From assembly GCA_024235615.1 (NCBI GenBank), contig JACKMB010000003.1, positions 62,001 through 126,000 of the forward strand: DNA of 64,000 nucleotides, read 5' to 3'. How positions within the stretch are numbered: the first letter of the stretch is position 1; the number at the start of each line of letters is the position of its first letter. Shown here in pieces: positions 24,471 to 32,251 of this stretch. The translations under genes and the position numbers were made by a program. The DNA comes from Thauera sp. (GTDB lineage Bacteria; Pseudomonadota; Gammaproteobacteria; Burkholderiales; Rhodocyclaceae). The notes under the pieces were generated by a model. The model saw only the letters and a program-made list of their open reading frames with translations, searched no databases and was not told the origin of the DNA.

Positions 24471-25465
24471 ATCAAGCTGCGCAGGTGGGCGGTGAGCCGC
24501 TCGCGGTTTGCGAAGGTCAGTTCGTACATGTTGCTCAGGGCCGCGGCCTGATCCTCAGCGAGATCCGGGCTGAAGACGATGAACTGGCTGCGGTCGATCC
24601 CGAGGCGCCTGCGCAGCTTCAAATACTTCTCGATATCCTGGCGAAACTCGCCGCTCTTGCACTCGACCACGATCGGCTTCGCACCGTCGAGCAGGATGAA
24701 GACATCCAGTTCGTGAAGGTCCTCGTTCTCGAAGACGATGTCGAGGTTGCGCGCAAAGGCAGCGTCACGTCGCGCCTCCTGCAACTGGACCAACGCCTTC
24801 ATCAGCACATACCACTCCACCCACTCGCCGGCGAAGAAGTCGCGTACGGGCGCGGCCTGCTGGAGCGTGACACGGACCATCTTCTCCGGCTTCTGATAGA
24901 AGTACTTGGCGAGGAAGGTGTGGTCGTACAGGCGCTTGCAGAAGGCATTGACGAACTGACCGTCCTTCTGGCTGTAGTCGGAGAGCTTGAGGCTGAAAGT
25001 CGGAACGTCTTTGCGCTGGCCCCAGCGGATCCTGGAGACGACTTCGCCGAGCAGGTCGTAATGGTCGCCGATCTCGACCGCGATCTCGTCGAAGAAGCCG
25101 GACGTCTCGACTGCTTCGGGAACCGGCTTCGCCTCGATGCGACGCTGGCGGAACCATTCGACGATCGGGGCGTGCTGGGCGGCCGCGGCGAGCGCGGAGG
25201 TGTTGTGGAGGTCGAGTTCGGCGAGTTTGCCGCCGCCCTGCGCGCCCTGGTCCGACATCACCGGCTGTGGCTCGGCATGGAGCGCCCTCAAACGCTTCAC
25301 CTCCTTGTGAAGCGTGCCGTACTGCTCGAGCAGCCTGCGCACGAAGAAGCTGGTGTCGTAGACCGGTGCCTCGGCCTTGCAGGCGGGACAGGGCGCGGTC
25401 GTTCCGGGCAGAATGTCGAGCACCTCGCCGGTCTGGCCACATTGATTACAGCGCTGGATGGGCAT
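24464..25465 (-). CDS. Zinc-ribbon and PD-(D/E)XK nuclease-like protein
   Basis: A 333-residue protein not assigned to a named family by eye. The N terminus is a zinc ribbon: C6xxC9 and C26xxC29. A helical, partly coiled segment follows (about 42-62), then an unrecognised middle. The C-terminal part has a plausible PD-(D/E)XK core: Glu217 in GEWVEWY, Asp254 in HELDVFILL, and E268-C-K270 in IVVECKSG. That arrangement resembles the DUF1887/Card1-type C-terminal nuclease (ELDVL ... ECKTG), so it should bind divalent metal and cut nucleic acid if active. The start at MPIQRCNQ is the first that makes sense; a longer frame upstream is spacer. It stands alone, without a methyltransferase or Cas gene. 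Confidence 0.7.
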   Translation of the reverse strand: MPIQRCNQCGQTGEVLDILPGTTAPCPACKAEAPVYDTSFFVRRLLEQYGTLHKEVKRLRALHAEPQPVMSDQGAQGGGKLAELDLHNTSALAAAAQHAPIVEWFRQRRIEAKPVPEAVETSGFFDEIAVEIGDHYDLLGEVVSRIRWGQRKDVPTFSLKLSDYSQKDGQFVNAFCKRLYDHTFLAKYFYQKPEKMVRVTLQQAAPVRDFFAGEWVEWYVLMKALVQLQEARRDAAFARNLDIVFENEDLHELDVFILLDGAKPIVVECKSGEFRQDIEKYLKLRRRLGIDRSQFIVFSPDLAEDQAAALSNMYELTFANRERLTAHLRSLIH

Positions 25466-25572
25466 TACGAAGGCTCCGCAGCTCCTTTCGAAAGGCGCGA
25501 TTATAGCCACGCCGCCACGAGCACCGCTGCCAACCATGACATGAACGTGGAACGATACCCACGGCATTGCCG

Positions 25573-26346
25573 ATGACCTTCCTGCTCGAAGCCCGCACCA
25601 TCGACAAGCGCTTCGGCGGCCTGCAGGCGCTCGCCGGCGTCTCGCTGTCCATCCGCAAGGGCGAGATCTACGGCCTCATCGGCCCAAACGGCGCCGGCAA
25701 GACCAGCTTCTTCAACGCGCTCACTGGCATCCACCCACCCGACGCCGGCGAGTTCCTGCTCGACGGCGCGCCCCTGCCCACGACGCGGCCGCAGGCGGTG
25801 GTAGCGCGCGGCATCGCCCGCACCTTCCAGAACATCCGCCTGTTCCGCGAGCTGAGCGTGCTGGAGAACGTCATGGCCGCGCGCCACCGCCACACCCGCG
25901 CCGGGCTGTGGAGCGTGCTCGCCGGCACCCGCGCCAGCCGCGCCGAGGAGCGCGCCTGCGCCGAGGAGGCGCACGCCCTGCTCGAATACGTCGGCATCGA
26001 CCGGCTCGCCGGCAGCCTCGCGCACAGCCTCTCCTACGGCGACCAGCGCCGCCTCGAGATCGCGCGCGCGCTCGCCACCGCACCCCGCCTGCTCGCGCTC
26101 GACGAGCCCGCCGCCGGCATGAACGCCACCGAAACCGCCGCGCTCGGCGAGCTGATCCGCCACATCCGCGCCGACGGCGTCACCGTGCTGCTGATCGAGC
26201 ACGACGTACACCTGGTGATGGGCCTGTGCGACCGCGTCGCGGTGCTCGACTTTGGCCGCAAGATCGCCGAGGACGTGCCCGCCGCCGTACAGCGTGACCA
26301 GGCCGTCATCGACGCCTACCTGGGCGGGGGCCGCCATGCCGCCTGA
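25573..26346 (+). CDS. livG: Branched-chain amino acid-type ABC transporter ATPase (LivG-like)
   Basis: A 257-residue ABC ATPase of the LivG group. Walker A is GPNGAGKTSFF (about 37-47), the Q-loop is in ARTFQNIRLF, the signature is LSYGDQRRLEIARAL, Walker B is RLLALDEPAAGMN, and the switch His is in LLIEHDVHLVMGL. The NIRLFRELSVLENV stretch and the C-terminal AYLGGG are typical of LivG. The ATG start was preferred over a TTG two codons upstream. It overlaps LivF by 11 nt. No permease (LivH/LivM) or binding protein is in the window, so the substrate (branched-chain amino acid, urea, aromatic acid or other) is open. Confidence 0.9.
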   Translation: MTFLLEARTIDKRFGGLQALAGVSLSIRKGEIYGLIGPNGAGKTSFFNALTGIHPPDAGEFLLDGAPLPTTRPQAVVARGIARTFQNIRLFRELSVLENVMAARHRHTRAGLWSVLAGTRASRAEERACAEEAHALLEYVGIDRLAGSLAHSLSYGDQRRLEIARALATAPRLLALDEPAAGMNATETAALGELIRHIRADGVTVLLIEHDVHLVMGLCDRVAVLDFGRKIAEDVPAAVQRDQAVIDAYLGGGRHAA

Positions 26347-27130
26347 GGCAACGAGCCCCCCGCTGGCGTTGCGCCGGCTGGAAGTCGCGCATGGCGGCAT
26401 TCCGGCCGTGCGCGGCATCGACCTCGAAGTGCGCGCCGGCGAGATCGTCTGCCTGATCGGCGCCAACGGCGCCGGCAAGAGCACCACGCTCAACGCCATC
26501 GCCGGCCTGCTGCCTTGCGCCGGCGGCGAGATCCACTACGCCGGCGCACGCATCGACACGCTGCCCCCGCACCGCCGCGTCGCCGCCGGCATCGCCCTCG
26601 TGCCCGAGGGGCGCGGCATCTTCGGCCGCCTCACCGTGGAAGAGAACCTGCGCTTGGGCGCGTGGACGCGCGGCAACGAGGCCGCACTCGCCGAGGATCG
26701 CGAGCGCATCTGCTCACTGCTGCCCCAGCTCGCCAGCCGCCGCGGACAACTCGCCGGCACGCTCTCGGGGGGCGAGCAGCAGATGCTCGCGGTCGGCCGC
26801 GCCCTGCTGTCGCGCCCGCGCCTGCTGCTGCTGGACGAACCCTCGATGGGCCTGGCGCCCAGGGTGGTCGAGGACATCTTCACCCTGATCGGCAAGATCG
26901 CGCGCGACGGCGTCGCCTTGCTGCTCGTGGAGCAGAACGCGCGACTGGCGCTGGAGCTGGCTGATCGCGGGTATGTGATGGAGGGCGGCCGCATCGTGCT
27001 CGCAGGCGCCGGAGGCGATCTGCTGCGGGATCCCAGAGTGCGCTCAGCCTACCTCGGCGAACGCCCGGAAGGATCATTCACGGCTTGCGCCGCTCCTGCA
27101 CAGGCCCCGGAAGCACGTTGGTTTCTGTAG
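26336..27130 (+). CDS. livF: Branched-chain amino acid-type ABC transporter ATPase (LivF-like)
   Basis: A 264-residue ABC ATPase of the LivF group. Walker A is GANGAGKSTTLNAI, the LivF block is PEGRGIFGRLTVEENL, the signature is LSGGEQQMLAVGRALL, and Walker B is LLLLDEPSMGLAP. The family end (SAYLGE) comes about 20 residues before the actual stop. The extra tail (SFTACAAPAQAPEARWFL) is encoded by a REP-like hairpin, and the stop TAG is the TAG of the next REP unit GTAGGAG. The original stop was probably lost when REP sequence was acquired or eroded. It pairs with LivG as the two ATPases of a HAAT importer. Confidence 0.9.
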   Translation: MPPEATSPPLALRRLEVAHGGIPAVRGIDLEVRAGEIVCLIGANGAGKSTTLNAIAGLLPCAGGEIHYAGARIDTLPPHRRVAAGIALVPEGRGIFGRLTVEENLRLGAWTRGNEAALAEDRERICSLLPQLASRRGQLAGTLSGGEQQMLAVGRALLSRPRLLLLDEPSMGLAPRVVEDIFTLIGKIARDGVALLLVEQNARLALELADRGYVMEGGRIVLAGAGGDLLRDPRVRSAYLGERPEGSFTACAAPAQAPEARWFL

Positions 27131-27152
27131 GAGCGCCGGCAGGCGCGAAAGC
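27083..27152. repeat. REP-like pair overlapping the 3' end of livF
   Basis: A degenerate inverted hairpin (GGCTTGCGCCGCTCCTGCAC) inside the livF reading frame is followed by a canonical GCGCC-type unit at about 27128-27150. The TAG in its GTAG head ends livF. This is the same inverted-pair layout as in the intergenic arrays. Confidence 0.8.
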
Positions 27153-27251
27153 CGCGCCTCGGAAAACCGCATCACCACCCCGCCCGTGAAGCGATAAGAT
27201 TGCGCCCCTCGCGATGCCCTGGGCGCGTCGCCTGCTCCCACCGGACCCTCG

Positions 27252-28271
27252 ATGCAAAACCTCAAGTACTTCACCTGGTCGATCGGCTTCACCGTCATCG
27301 GGCTCGTCGGCGGCTACCTGCTCGGCGGTTGGCCCGCCGCCTTCATCGTCGCCGTGCTCGCGGTGCTGGAGACCTCGCTGTCCTTCGACAACGCGGTGGT
27401 CAACGCCACCGTGCTGCGCCACATGGACGAGAAGTGGCGCCAGCGCTTCCTGCTGTGGGGGATCCTGATCGCGGTCTTCGGCATGCGCATCGTGTTCCCG
27501 CTCGCGATCGTCGGCGTGGTGGCGAGCATGGGGCCGGTCGAGGTGGTCGATCTCGCGCTCTTCAACCCCGACGAATACGCCCGCCTGCTCACCTCCGCGC
27601 ATCACGAGATCGCGGCCTTCGGCGGCGCCTTCCTGATGATGGTCTTCCTCAAGTTCTTCATCGACGAGAACAAGGACACCCACTGGCTGGCGCCGATCGA
27701 GAGCCCGCTGACCAAGCTCGGCCGCCTGGAAGCCGCGCAGATCCTGCTGACGCTGCTCGCCATCCTCGCCACCTCGGCGTGGATGGACGGCGCGGAGAAG
27801 CGCATGGAGTTCATCGTCGCCGGGGTGTGGGGCCTGATCGTCTACATCATGGCCGACGGCCTGGGCGCGATCATGGGCGGCGAGGAGGGCGAGGGAGGCA
27901 GGATGGTCGCCAAGACCGGCTTCGCGGGCTTCATGTACCTCGAGCTGCTCGATGCGTCCTTCAGCTTCGACGGCGTCATCGGCGCCTTCGCGCTCACCAC
28001 CAGCCTGCCGATCATCGCCATCGGCCTGGGCGTGGGCGCGATGTTCGTGCGCTCATTCACGCTGATGCTGGTGTATCGCGGCACCCTCGAAGCCTACCGC
28101 TACCTGGAGCACGGGGCCTTCTGGGCGATCGGCGCGCTGGCGGCGATCATGTTCATCGGCGTGCACATGCACATCCCCGAGACCTTCACCGGCCTGATCG
28201 GCGCGGTGCTGATCGGCGCGGCGTTCTGGAGCTCGCTTCGGCACAACCGTATCGCCTCGAGCGGAAGCTGA
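27252..28271 (+). CDS. DUF475/TerC-like integral membrane protein
   Basis: A 339-residue polytopic membrane protein of the DUF475 group, related to TerC-type ion or metal-resistance proteins. Two TerC-like acidic repeats are visible within helices: ETSLSFDNAVVNATVLRHM near residue 44 and ELLDASFSFDGVIGAFALTT near 233. In TerC relatives, Asp residues in such motifs are thought to bind metal. About eight to nine hydrophobic helices are present. No tellurite genes are nearby, so a Mn/Ca-type transport or membrane-protein-metalation role is only a family-level guess. The preceding gap holds REP sequence; the gene looks monocistronic. Confidence 0.85.
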   Translation: MQNLKYFTWSIGFTVIGLVGGYLLGGWPAAFIVAVLAVLETSLSFDNAVVNATVLRHMDEKWRQRFLLWGILIAVFGMRIVFPLAIVGVVASMGPVEVVDLALFNPDEYARLLTSAHHEIAAFGGAFLMMVFLKFFIDENKDTHWLAPIESPLTKLGRLEAAQILLTLLAILATSAWMDGAEKRMEFIVAGVWGLIVYIMADGLGAIMGGEEGEGGRMVAKTGFAGFMYLELLDASFSFDGVIGAFALTTSLPIIAIGLGVGAMFVRSFTLMLVYRGTLEAYRYLEHGAFWAIGALAAIMFIGVHMHIPETFTGLIGAVLIGAAFWSSLRHNRIASSGS

Positions 28272-28278
28272 ATGCGCT

Positions 28279-28318
28279 GCGCAGGCCCTGCACCGTTTTC
28301 GAGGCGCGGGGCCTGCGC
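28279..28318. terminator. Long inverted repeat between convergent genes, possible bidirectional terminator
   Basis: Perfect 10-bp arms GCGCAGGCCC (28279-28288) and GGGCCTGCGC (28309-28318) with a 20-nt loop lie just after the DUF475 gene and before the convergent hypothetical gene. The stem is very GC-rich, but neither strand has a T-run after it, so classical Rho-independent termination is uncertain. Confidence 0.4.
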
Positions 28319-28345
28319 GAGCGCTGGACGGCTCCGCCGCCTGAC

Positions 28346-28921
28346 TCAATAACCGGCGGAAGAGATCACCGTGTACAGCGTATCGAACTTGTATTCGGTA
28401 ATCGGCGCGTTCGCCGCGCGGTGATGCCCGTACTGGTAGCGCGTCTTGCTGACGTGGAAATGGCTGATCGCTCCCGTGCCGCCGTCCGCCACGCACAGGA
28501 TGACCGCAGCGGCGCCGTGCGCATCCTGGATCTTGCCCGTCGTGTCGTACTCCGAGACGACCGCCAGCCCGGCGGACTTTCGCCTGTCCCATTCCGCCCG
28601 CTGCGATGTCGCCTTGTTCGTGTCCACGTGGCCGGCGTATAGCGCGTCCCCGACCTTGAACGAAGCCATCACGCAACCGGTGAACTCGCCGCTGATGACC
28701 TCTCGACCGGCAAGCGCCGCCTCCGCGATCTTCTCGGTGCGGTAGGGCAGAAAGCGGACCGGGTGCTCGCCATTGCCCGGCGCACGCTCGAAGAACTCGA
28801 TCACCGTCGTCCCTCCGAGGGCGATCACGCGATAACACCCATCGAATGCCGGCCTGCCGGAGTTGATCAGCGTGCTGAGGCCCAGCAACTGCGTTCCCAG
28901 CTTCATCGACGTCGACAACAT
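28346..28921 (-). CDS. Hypothetical protein
   Basis: A 191-residue protein I do not recognise. The start at MLSTSMKLG follows a strong GGGAGG. There is no signal peptide and no transmembrane helix. The sequence looks globular: an N-terminal TVIEFFERAP strand, a VISGEFTGCVMASFKVGDALYAGHVDTN core, a VILCVADGGTGAISHFHVSK strand, and a conserved-looking aromatic C terminus (YKFDTLYTVISSAGY). Codon use is a little less GC-biased than its neighbours. It is convergent with the DUF475 gene and divergent from lysE. Confidence 0.6.
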   Translation of the reverse strand: MLSTSMKLGTQLLGLSTLINSGRPAFDGCYRVIALGGTTVIEFFERAPGNGEHPVRFLPYRTEKIAEAALAGREVISGEFTGCVMASFKVGDALYAGHVDTNKATSQRAEWDRRKSAGLAVVSEYDTTGKIQDAHGAAAVILCVADGGTGAISHFHVSKTRYQYGHHRAANAPITEYKFDTLYTVISSAGY

Positions 28922-29199
28922 GATCCGCTCCCTCCCGGCGATGCAATCCATTTGATCCTAGCATCGCAGTAACGGGCTCGCTGCCCCGAATTGGACGCTA
29001 TCGAGAAGGCGAACGCCACCGGCGGACCACCCGCTCGTCGCGGATCGTCTGCAGGCGTGCAGGGCCGGCGTTCTTGCGCGGGACCTGGAAAGCTCCATCG
29101 CGGCTCCGCGCTCTGCGCATGGACGCCGAGGGGTAAGATTCCCGCCAGCCGGCCCCACCGGATCGCCCTCGCCCACCCACCACGCGTACGCCCGATTCC

Positions 29200-29826
29200 A
29201 TGCTCACGCCAGACCAGCTCCTCGGTTTTCTCCTCGCCGCCGTCCTCGTCACCATCTCGCCCGGACCCGACAACCTGATGGTGCTGGGCACCGGCATGTC
29301 CAGGGGGCGCGCGAGCGGGATCGCGTTCGGGCTGGGATGCGCGCTGGGCTGCCTGAGCCACACGGCGCTCGCGGTGATCGGGGTCGGTGCGCTGATCGCG
29401 GCGTCACCGACGGCCTTCACCGCACTGAAGATCTGCGGCGGCCTCTACCTGCTATGGCTGGGCTACGGCGCGCTGCGCAGCGGTGGCGGAGCGCGGGTCG
29501 ACACCGCAGTGCAGTCCGAGCGCTCGCTCGGGGCGCTGTTCATGAAGGGCGTGATCGCCAATGCGATCAACCCCAAGGTGGTGCTCTTCTTCCTGTCCTT
29601 CCTGCCCCAGTTCGTCGCCCCCGCGCGCGGCGACGCGGCGTGGCAGATGGCGTCGCTCGGGGTGGTGTTCACCATGCAGGCGGCGCTGCTGTTCGGTCTG
29701 CTCGGATACTTCGCCGGCAGCGTCGGGCAGTGGATCAACCGCCGCCCGCGCGCCGGCCAGTGGCTCGACCGCCTCGCCGGCACGATCTTCGTCGCGCTCG
29801 GGCTGCGGCTGATCGTCACGCGCTGA
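29200..29826 (+). CDS. LysE/RhtB-family amino acid exporter
   Basis: A 208-residue inner-membrane exporter of the LysE superfamily. The N-terminal signature ISPGPDNLMVLGTGMSRGR is characteristic (compare the PGP motif of RhtB). The central block GLYLLWLGYGALRSG and the late block KGVIANAINPKVVLFFLSFLPQF follow the usual order. Six hydrophobic helices fit the family. The substrate could be any of several amino acids. A REP array starts directly after its stop codon. Confidence 0.92.
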   Translation: MLTPDQLLGFLLAAVLVTISPGPDNLMVLGTGMSRGRASGIAFGLGCALGCLSHTALAVIGVGALIAASPTAFTALKICGGLYLLWLGYGALRSGGGARVDTAVQSERSLGALFMKGVIANAINPKVVLFFLSFLPQFVAPARGDAAWQMASLGVVFTMQAALLFGLLGYFAGSVGQWINRRPRAGQWLDRLAGTIFVALGLRLIVTR

Positions 29827-29828
29827 AC

Positions 29829-30170
29829 GGCCGCGTTCGCGCCTGCCGGCGCTCCTACATGAGGCGCTGCGGTTCCTTGGCCGCGTTCGCGCCTGCCGGC
29901 GCTCCTACACGAGGCGGCGCGGTTCCTTGGCCGCGTTCGCGCCTGCCGGCGCTCCTGCATGAGGCGGCGCGGTTCCTTGGCCGCGTTCGCGCCTGCCGGC
30001 GCTCCTACATGAGGCGGCGCGGTTCCCACCGCCGCGTTCGCGCCTGCCGGCGCTCCTACATGAGGCGGCGCGGTTTCGCCGCCGTGTTCGCGGCTGCCGC
30101 CGCTCCTACGGGACGCGGGGCGGGCGGTGGTTCATGTAGGAGCGCCGGCAGGCGCGAAGACGGCGGTGGG
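29829..30170. repeat. REP-like tandem array, 50-bp period
   Basis: Five GCGCC-type hairpins in reverse orientation start near 29831, 29881, 29931, 29981 and 30032, about 50 bp apart. The interval text (TGAGGCGGCGCGGTTCC) is itself repeated. They are followed by one GCGGC-type unit in the same orientation (about 30087) and one GCGCC-type unit in the forward orientation (about 30136). The remaining gap to 30376 holds no gene I can support; it should contain the promoter of the downstream lipoprotein gene. Confidence 0.88.
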
Positions 30171-30376
30171 AGGAGCGATGCGCGTCGCGTACCCGATCGC
30201 CTCATTCAGGGCGGCCGGCGCTCGTGACGAGTCTTCGCGGGCATGCGGGTCGATCTGGCAAGGCGGCCGGACGGTGCGACGGCGTGCTGCGGATGGGCGG
30301 CCTCCGCGCTTTTGTAACAGCCCGGTCACGCTGTGCTCATAGATTCGGAAGCCTTTGTCCTCCGCCCCACGACACC

Positions 30377-32251
30377 ATGAGCCACCGTCCGCGCCACGCC
30401 CTCAAGACCTTCTCCCTGAGCCTCCTCGCCGCCGCCACGCTGGCTGCCTGCACCAGCGACGAAGACGCCACGCCGTCGCCACCGACCACCGCCCCCGAGC
30501 CCACCCCCACCTCCCTGCGCCTGGAGCGCATCGGCGGCTACGCCACCAATCTCTTCGGCAAGAGCGCCGCCGAGATCCCCGCCTACGACCCCGCCAGCAA
30601 GCGCGCCTTCGTGGTCAACGCCGACGCCGGCGCGGTCGATGTGCTGGACCTCTCCAACCCCGCCACCCCGGTCTCCGTCGGCCGGCTCGACTCGCAAGCC
30701 CTGCTCGCCGGATCGGAGATCAACAGCGTCGCCGTGCACGGCGGCCTCGTCGCGGTCGCCATCCAGGCCAGCCCCAAGACCGACAAGGGCCGGGTCGCGC
30801 TCTACCGCGCGGCGGACCTGTCGCTCGTGGGCAGCGTCGAGGTGGGCGCCCTGCCCGACATGCTCACCTTCACCCCCGACGGCAAGACCGTGCTGGTCGC
30901 CAACGAGGGCGAGCCGAACGACGACTACTCGATCGACCCCGAGGGCTCGATCAGCGTCATCGACGTCTCCACCCCCTCGGCGCCGGTCGCGCGCAGCGCC
31001 GGTTTTGCCGCCTTCAACGGCCAGGAGAAGGCCCTGCGCGCCCAGGGCGTGCGCATCTACGGCCCCGGCGCGAGCGCCGCGCAGGACTTCGAGCCCGAGT
31101 ACATCGCCGTGTCCGCCGATGGTGCCACCGCCTGGGCCACGCTGCAGGAGAACAACGCGCTCGCCCGCATCGACGTCGCCACGGCCACGGTCGAGGCGAT
31201 CCTGCCGCTCGGCGACAAGGACCACGGTCTCGATGCGAACGCGCTCGACGCCTCCGACGACGACAAGAAGGCCGTCATCCAGGCCTGGCCGGGCGTGCGC
31301 GGCCTCTACCTGCCCGACGCCATCGCGTCGTACACCCACCAGGGCCGCACCCTGCTGGTCACCGCCAACGAGGGCGACGCGCGCACCTGGGGCGAGGGTG
31401 ACGACGCCTACTGGGATGGCGACGCCAGCAAGGGCTTCGTCGAGGAGTTCCGCGTCAAGCACCTCACCAATGCCAAGGGCTGGTCCGGCCGCAAGGGCGA
31501 CGACCTGCCGCCGCAGCTCGACGCGCTCGCCGATGGCGGCCTGCTCGACCCGACGGTGTTCGCCTACTGCGGCGCGGTCGCCGGCAGCCCCGGCCAGTGC
31601 CGCGACGACGACCAACTCGGCCGCCTCAACATCACCTGGACGATGGGCTATCGCCAGGACGCCGACGGAAGGCCGATCCTCTTCGACACCGCCGGCAACG
31701 AGAACCCGGCCGGCACCCGCCTGATGTACGACACGCTCTATGCCTTCGGCGGGCGCTCGTTCTCGATCCGCGACGAGGACGGCAAGCTGGTGTGGGACTC
31801 GGGCGCCGAGATCGAGCGCTTCCTCGCCAGCGACGAATGCAAGCTCGGCGCCGCGCGCAACCTCCCCTGCGCCGACTGGTTCAACGCCAACCACGAGGAA
31901 GGCGACACGCTCGACAACCGCAGCGACAACAAGGGCCCCGAGCCCGAAGGCGTCGCGCTCGGACGCATCGGCGACAAGACCTTCGCCTTCGTCGGCCTCG
32001 AGCGCATGGGCGGCGTGCTGGTGTATGACATCACCGACCCGCAGGCGCCGACGCGGGTGGACTACCTGAACCCGCGCGAGGACTGGACCACCGAAGACCC
32101 CGCGACCGTGCTCGCGAACGTCGGCGACCTCGGCCCCGAAGGCCTGCACTTCATCCCCGCCAAGGATTCGCCCAACGCCAAGCCGCTGCTGCTGGTCGGC
32201 AACGAGGTCAGCGGCACCACGGCGGTGTACCAGCTCAACCTGAGCTACTGA
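30377..32251 (+). CDS. Choice-of-anchor I family lipoprotein (beta-propeller)
   Basis: A 624-residue exported lipoprotein. The signal peptide ends in the lipobox LAAC with Cys25, followed by a Thr/Pro-rich linker. The rest matches the choice-of-anchor I domain in style: repeated blade-like strands such as FVVNADAGAVDVLDLS, LTFTPDGKTVLVANEGEPN and YIAVSADGATAWATLQENNA. A large aromatic block follows around DYLNPREDW near the C terminus. Such proteins are often annotated with alkaline-phosphatase-like or surface-binding roles, but no catalytic residues can be named here. It may be anchored in the outer membrane. The 3' end overlaps the convergent molybdoenzyme gene by 17 nt. Confidence 0.85.
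   Translation: MSHRPRHALKTFSLSLLAAATLAACTSDEDATPSPPTTAPEPTPTSLRLERIGGYATNLFGKSAAEIPAYDPASKRAFVVNADAGAVDVLDLSNPATPVSVGRLDSQALLAGSEINSVAVHGGLVAVAIQASPKTDKGRVALYRAADLSLVGSVEVGALPDMLTFTPDGKTVLVANEGEPNDDYSIDPEGSISVIDVSTPSAPVARSAGFAAFNGQEKALRAQGVRIYGPGASAAQDFEPEYIAVSADGATAWATLQENNALARIDVATATVEAILPLGDKDHGLDANALDASDDDKKAVIQAWPGVRGLYLPDAIASYTHQGRTLLVTANEGDARTWGEGDDAYWDGDASKGFVEEFRVKHLTNAKGWSGRKGDDLPPQLDALADGGLLDPTVFAYCGAVAGSPGQCRDDDQLGRLNITWTMGYRQDADGRPILFDTAGNENPAGTRLMYDTLYAFGGRSFSIRDEDGKLVWDSGAEIERFLASDECKLGAARNLPCADWFNANHEEGDTLDNRSDNKGPEPEGVALGRIGDKTFAFVGLERMGGVLVYDITDPQAPTRVDYLNPREDWTTEDPATVLANVGDLGPEGLHFIPAKDSPNAKPLLLVGNEVSGTTAVYQLNLSY

Noticed and set aside
29829-30090. Regular 50-bp repeats suggestive of a CRISPR array
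   Set aside because: The supposed spacers are themselves nearly identical, the repeated unit is the REP hairpin found in many other gaps, and no cas gene is present.
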